Of a DNA stretch of 64,000 bases, positions 63,376 to 64,000 are shown piece by piece; the first letter of the stretch is position 1, and every line of letters begins with the position of its first letter. The stretch spans positions 1 through 64,000 of the forward strand of contig VFJQ01000058.1 in NCBI GenBank assembly GCA_009885995.1, written 5' to 3'. The translations under genes and the position numbers were made by a program. The notes under the pieces are model-generated. The model worked only from the letters and a program-made list of their open reading frames with translations. It searched no databases and was not told the DNA's origin. The stretch comes from Verrucomicrobiota bacterium (GTDB lineage: Bacteria; Verrucomicrobiota; Verrucomicrobiia; Chthoniobacterales; Chthoniobacteraceae).

Positions 63376-64000
63376 GGTTTCGAGGCTGAAGGGTTGGTAT
63401 TGAAAACGGCGCGATAGAATTCCCAGTTCGCCTCACCCAGACCTTTGAACAGCGCCAGCGTGTCGTGGCCGACGCCGGGCACGATGGTGAAGGTGTGGGC
63501 GATGTTCAGTTTCTTGAGATGCTCGGAGTAGGCGCGGTTGAGCGGCCCGGTGTTGTCGCGCGACCCGACCGCCATTCGCACGCGGACTTTGCCGCGCACC
63601 GCGTCGGCCTGCTTCTCGGCGACGGTGATGGGATTTTGCGACCGGTAGTAATCGAGGTCGCCGCCGAAGGTGCCCTTCAAGATGCGCTCGCGTTCGGTGG
63701 GATTGCCCGTGGCGCGCGGCCCCGCAAAATCCAAATCCAGCGGACCGCCAGCGAAGATCGAAACTGCGCCGAAGAGTTGCGGATATTTGAAGCCCAACCG
63801 CGCCGCGCCGTAACCGCCCATGCTGAAACCTTCGACGATACGTCCCTCGCGCTTAGCGATGGTGCGAAAGGTCGCGTCGATGTGCGGCAGCAGTTCCTTG
63901 ATGACGATGGTTTCCATCGGCACCGCGCCGTCCTTCGAGTCGCACCACATGCTCGACGCCAGCCCGTTGGGAAAGACCACGAGCAGCGGCGGAATCTTCC
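63372..64000 (-). CDS. esterase D/Fes-type alpha/beta hydrolase, 5' part outside the window
   Basis: The last 209 residues or so are present, from KIPPLLVVFPNGLASSMWCD. The nucleophile motif VEGFSMGGYGAARLGFKYP gives the catalytic Ser, VGSRDNTGPLN the acid and PGVGHDTLALF the His, so the triad is complete. It resembles secreted putative esterases that remove acyl or feruloyl groups from polysaccharides. The N-terminus and any signal peptide lie beyond base 64000. Its TGA overlaps the ATG of the decayed second esterase, so the two were once one operon. Confidence 0.88.
   Translation of the reverse strand, partial: KIPPLLVVFPNGLASSMWCDSKDGAVPMETIVIKELLPHIDATFRTIAKREGRIVEGFSMGGYGAARLGFKYPQLFGAVSIFAGGPLDLDFAGPRATGNPTERERILKGTFGGDLDYYRSQNPITVAEKQADAVRGKVRVRMAVGSRDNTGPLNRAYSEHLKKLNIAHTFTIVPGVGHDTLALFKGLGEANWEFYRAVFNTNPSASKP

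Overview
The window is GC-rich and looks like part of a soil or freshwater Verrucomicrobiota chromosome (Chthoniobacter/Spartobacteria- or Opitutaceae-like). This assignment is an inference. It rests on the very large secreted repeat proteins (delta-60 repeats, beta-helix, LamG), formylglycine-type sulfatases, YHYH-domain proteins, a PAS-AraC regulator divergent from a beta-helix protein, Gfo/Idh/MocA and sugar-ABC genes, a giant exported protein opening with an LEARIAPA motif, and many palindromic intergenic repeats. I saw no rRNA, tRNA or CRISPR array.

Layout. 1-2.9 kb: a decayed transposase, then a STAS / RsbW-like kinase / STAS partner-switching cluster, then an IS3-family remnant. 2.9-17.6 kb: a Gfo/Idh/MocA oxidoreductase, a secreted beta-propeller protein, an M19-type dipeptidase homologue, a ribose-type ABC permease and its binding lipoprotein separated by a delta-60-repeat protein with two compensating frameshifts, a shikimate-dehydrogenase-like gene, and a beta-lactamase/AAA chimeric relic. 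17.6-34.5 kb: a two-component system (OmpR-type regulator plus heavy-metal-type histidine kinase) divergent from a secreted cluster. The cluster holds a 1939-residue YHYH + Lcl_C + Ig-like + sulfatase fusion, a YHYH + PEBP protein, a separate sulfatase, a giant beta-helix-like protein and a purple-acid-phosphatase-like enzyme. Near-identical TTCAC-N6-TTAAGG-type sites lie upstream of the regulator, the fusion gene and the phosphatase, so these genes probably form one regulon. This is the best candidate for an undescribed system in the window.

34.5-36.7 kb is a graveyard: an IS3-family element that lost its right end, inserted in a sulfatase relic now joined to a fibronectin-III tail, and a collagen-like gene with a nonsense codon. 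36.7-49.1 kb: queG, three tandem type IV pilus/T2SS ATPases (PilB-PilT-PilB), an aldehyde dehydrogenase with polyamine transporter genes potC-potD-potB, a dicarboxylate:cation symporter and a 3D-domain lipoprotein. Both queG and the aldehyde dehydrogenase gene carry a palindromic repeat inserted in frame, reminiscent of Rickettsia palindromic elements. 49.1-64 kb: a 64-nt-period repeat, a secreted beta-helix/LamG protein with a divergent PAS-AraC regulator, a DegT aminotransferase, a sigma-like/anti-sigma-like/lipoprotein operon, a tandem-ACT protein, purS-purQ, a nucleotidyltransferase-fold protein, a decayed esterase-LRR region, and the edge of a second esterase gene.
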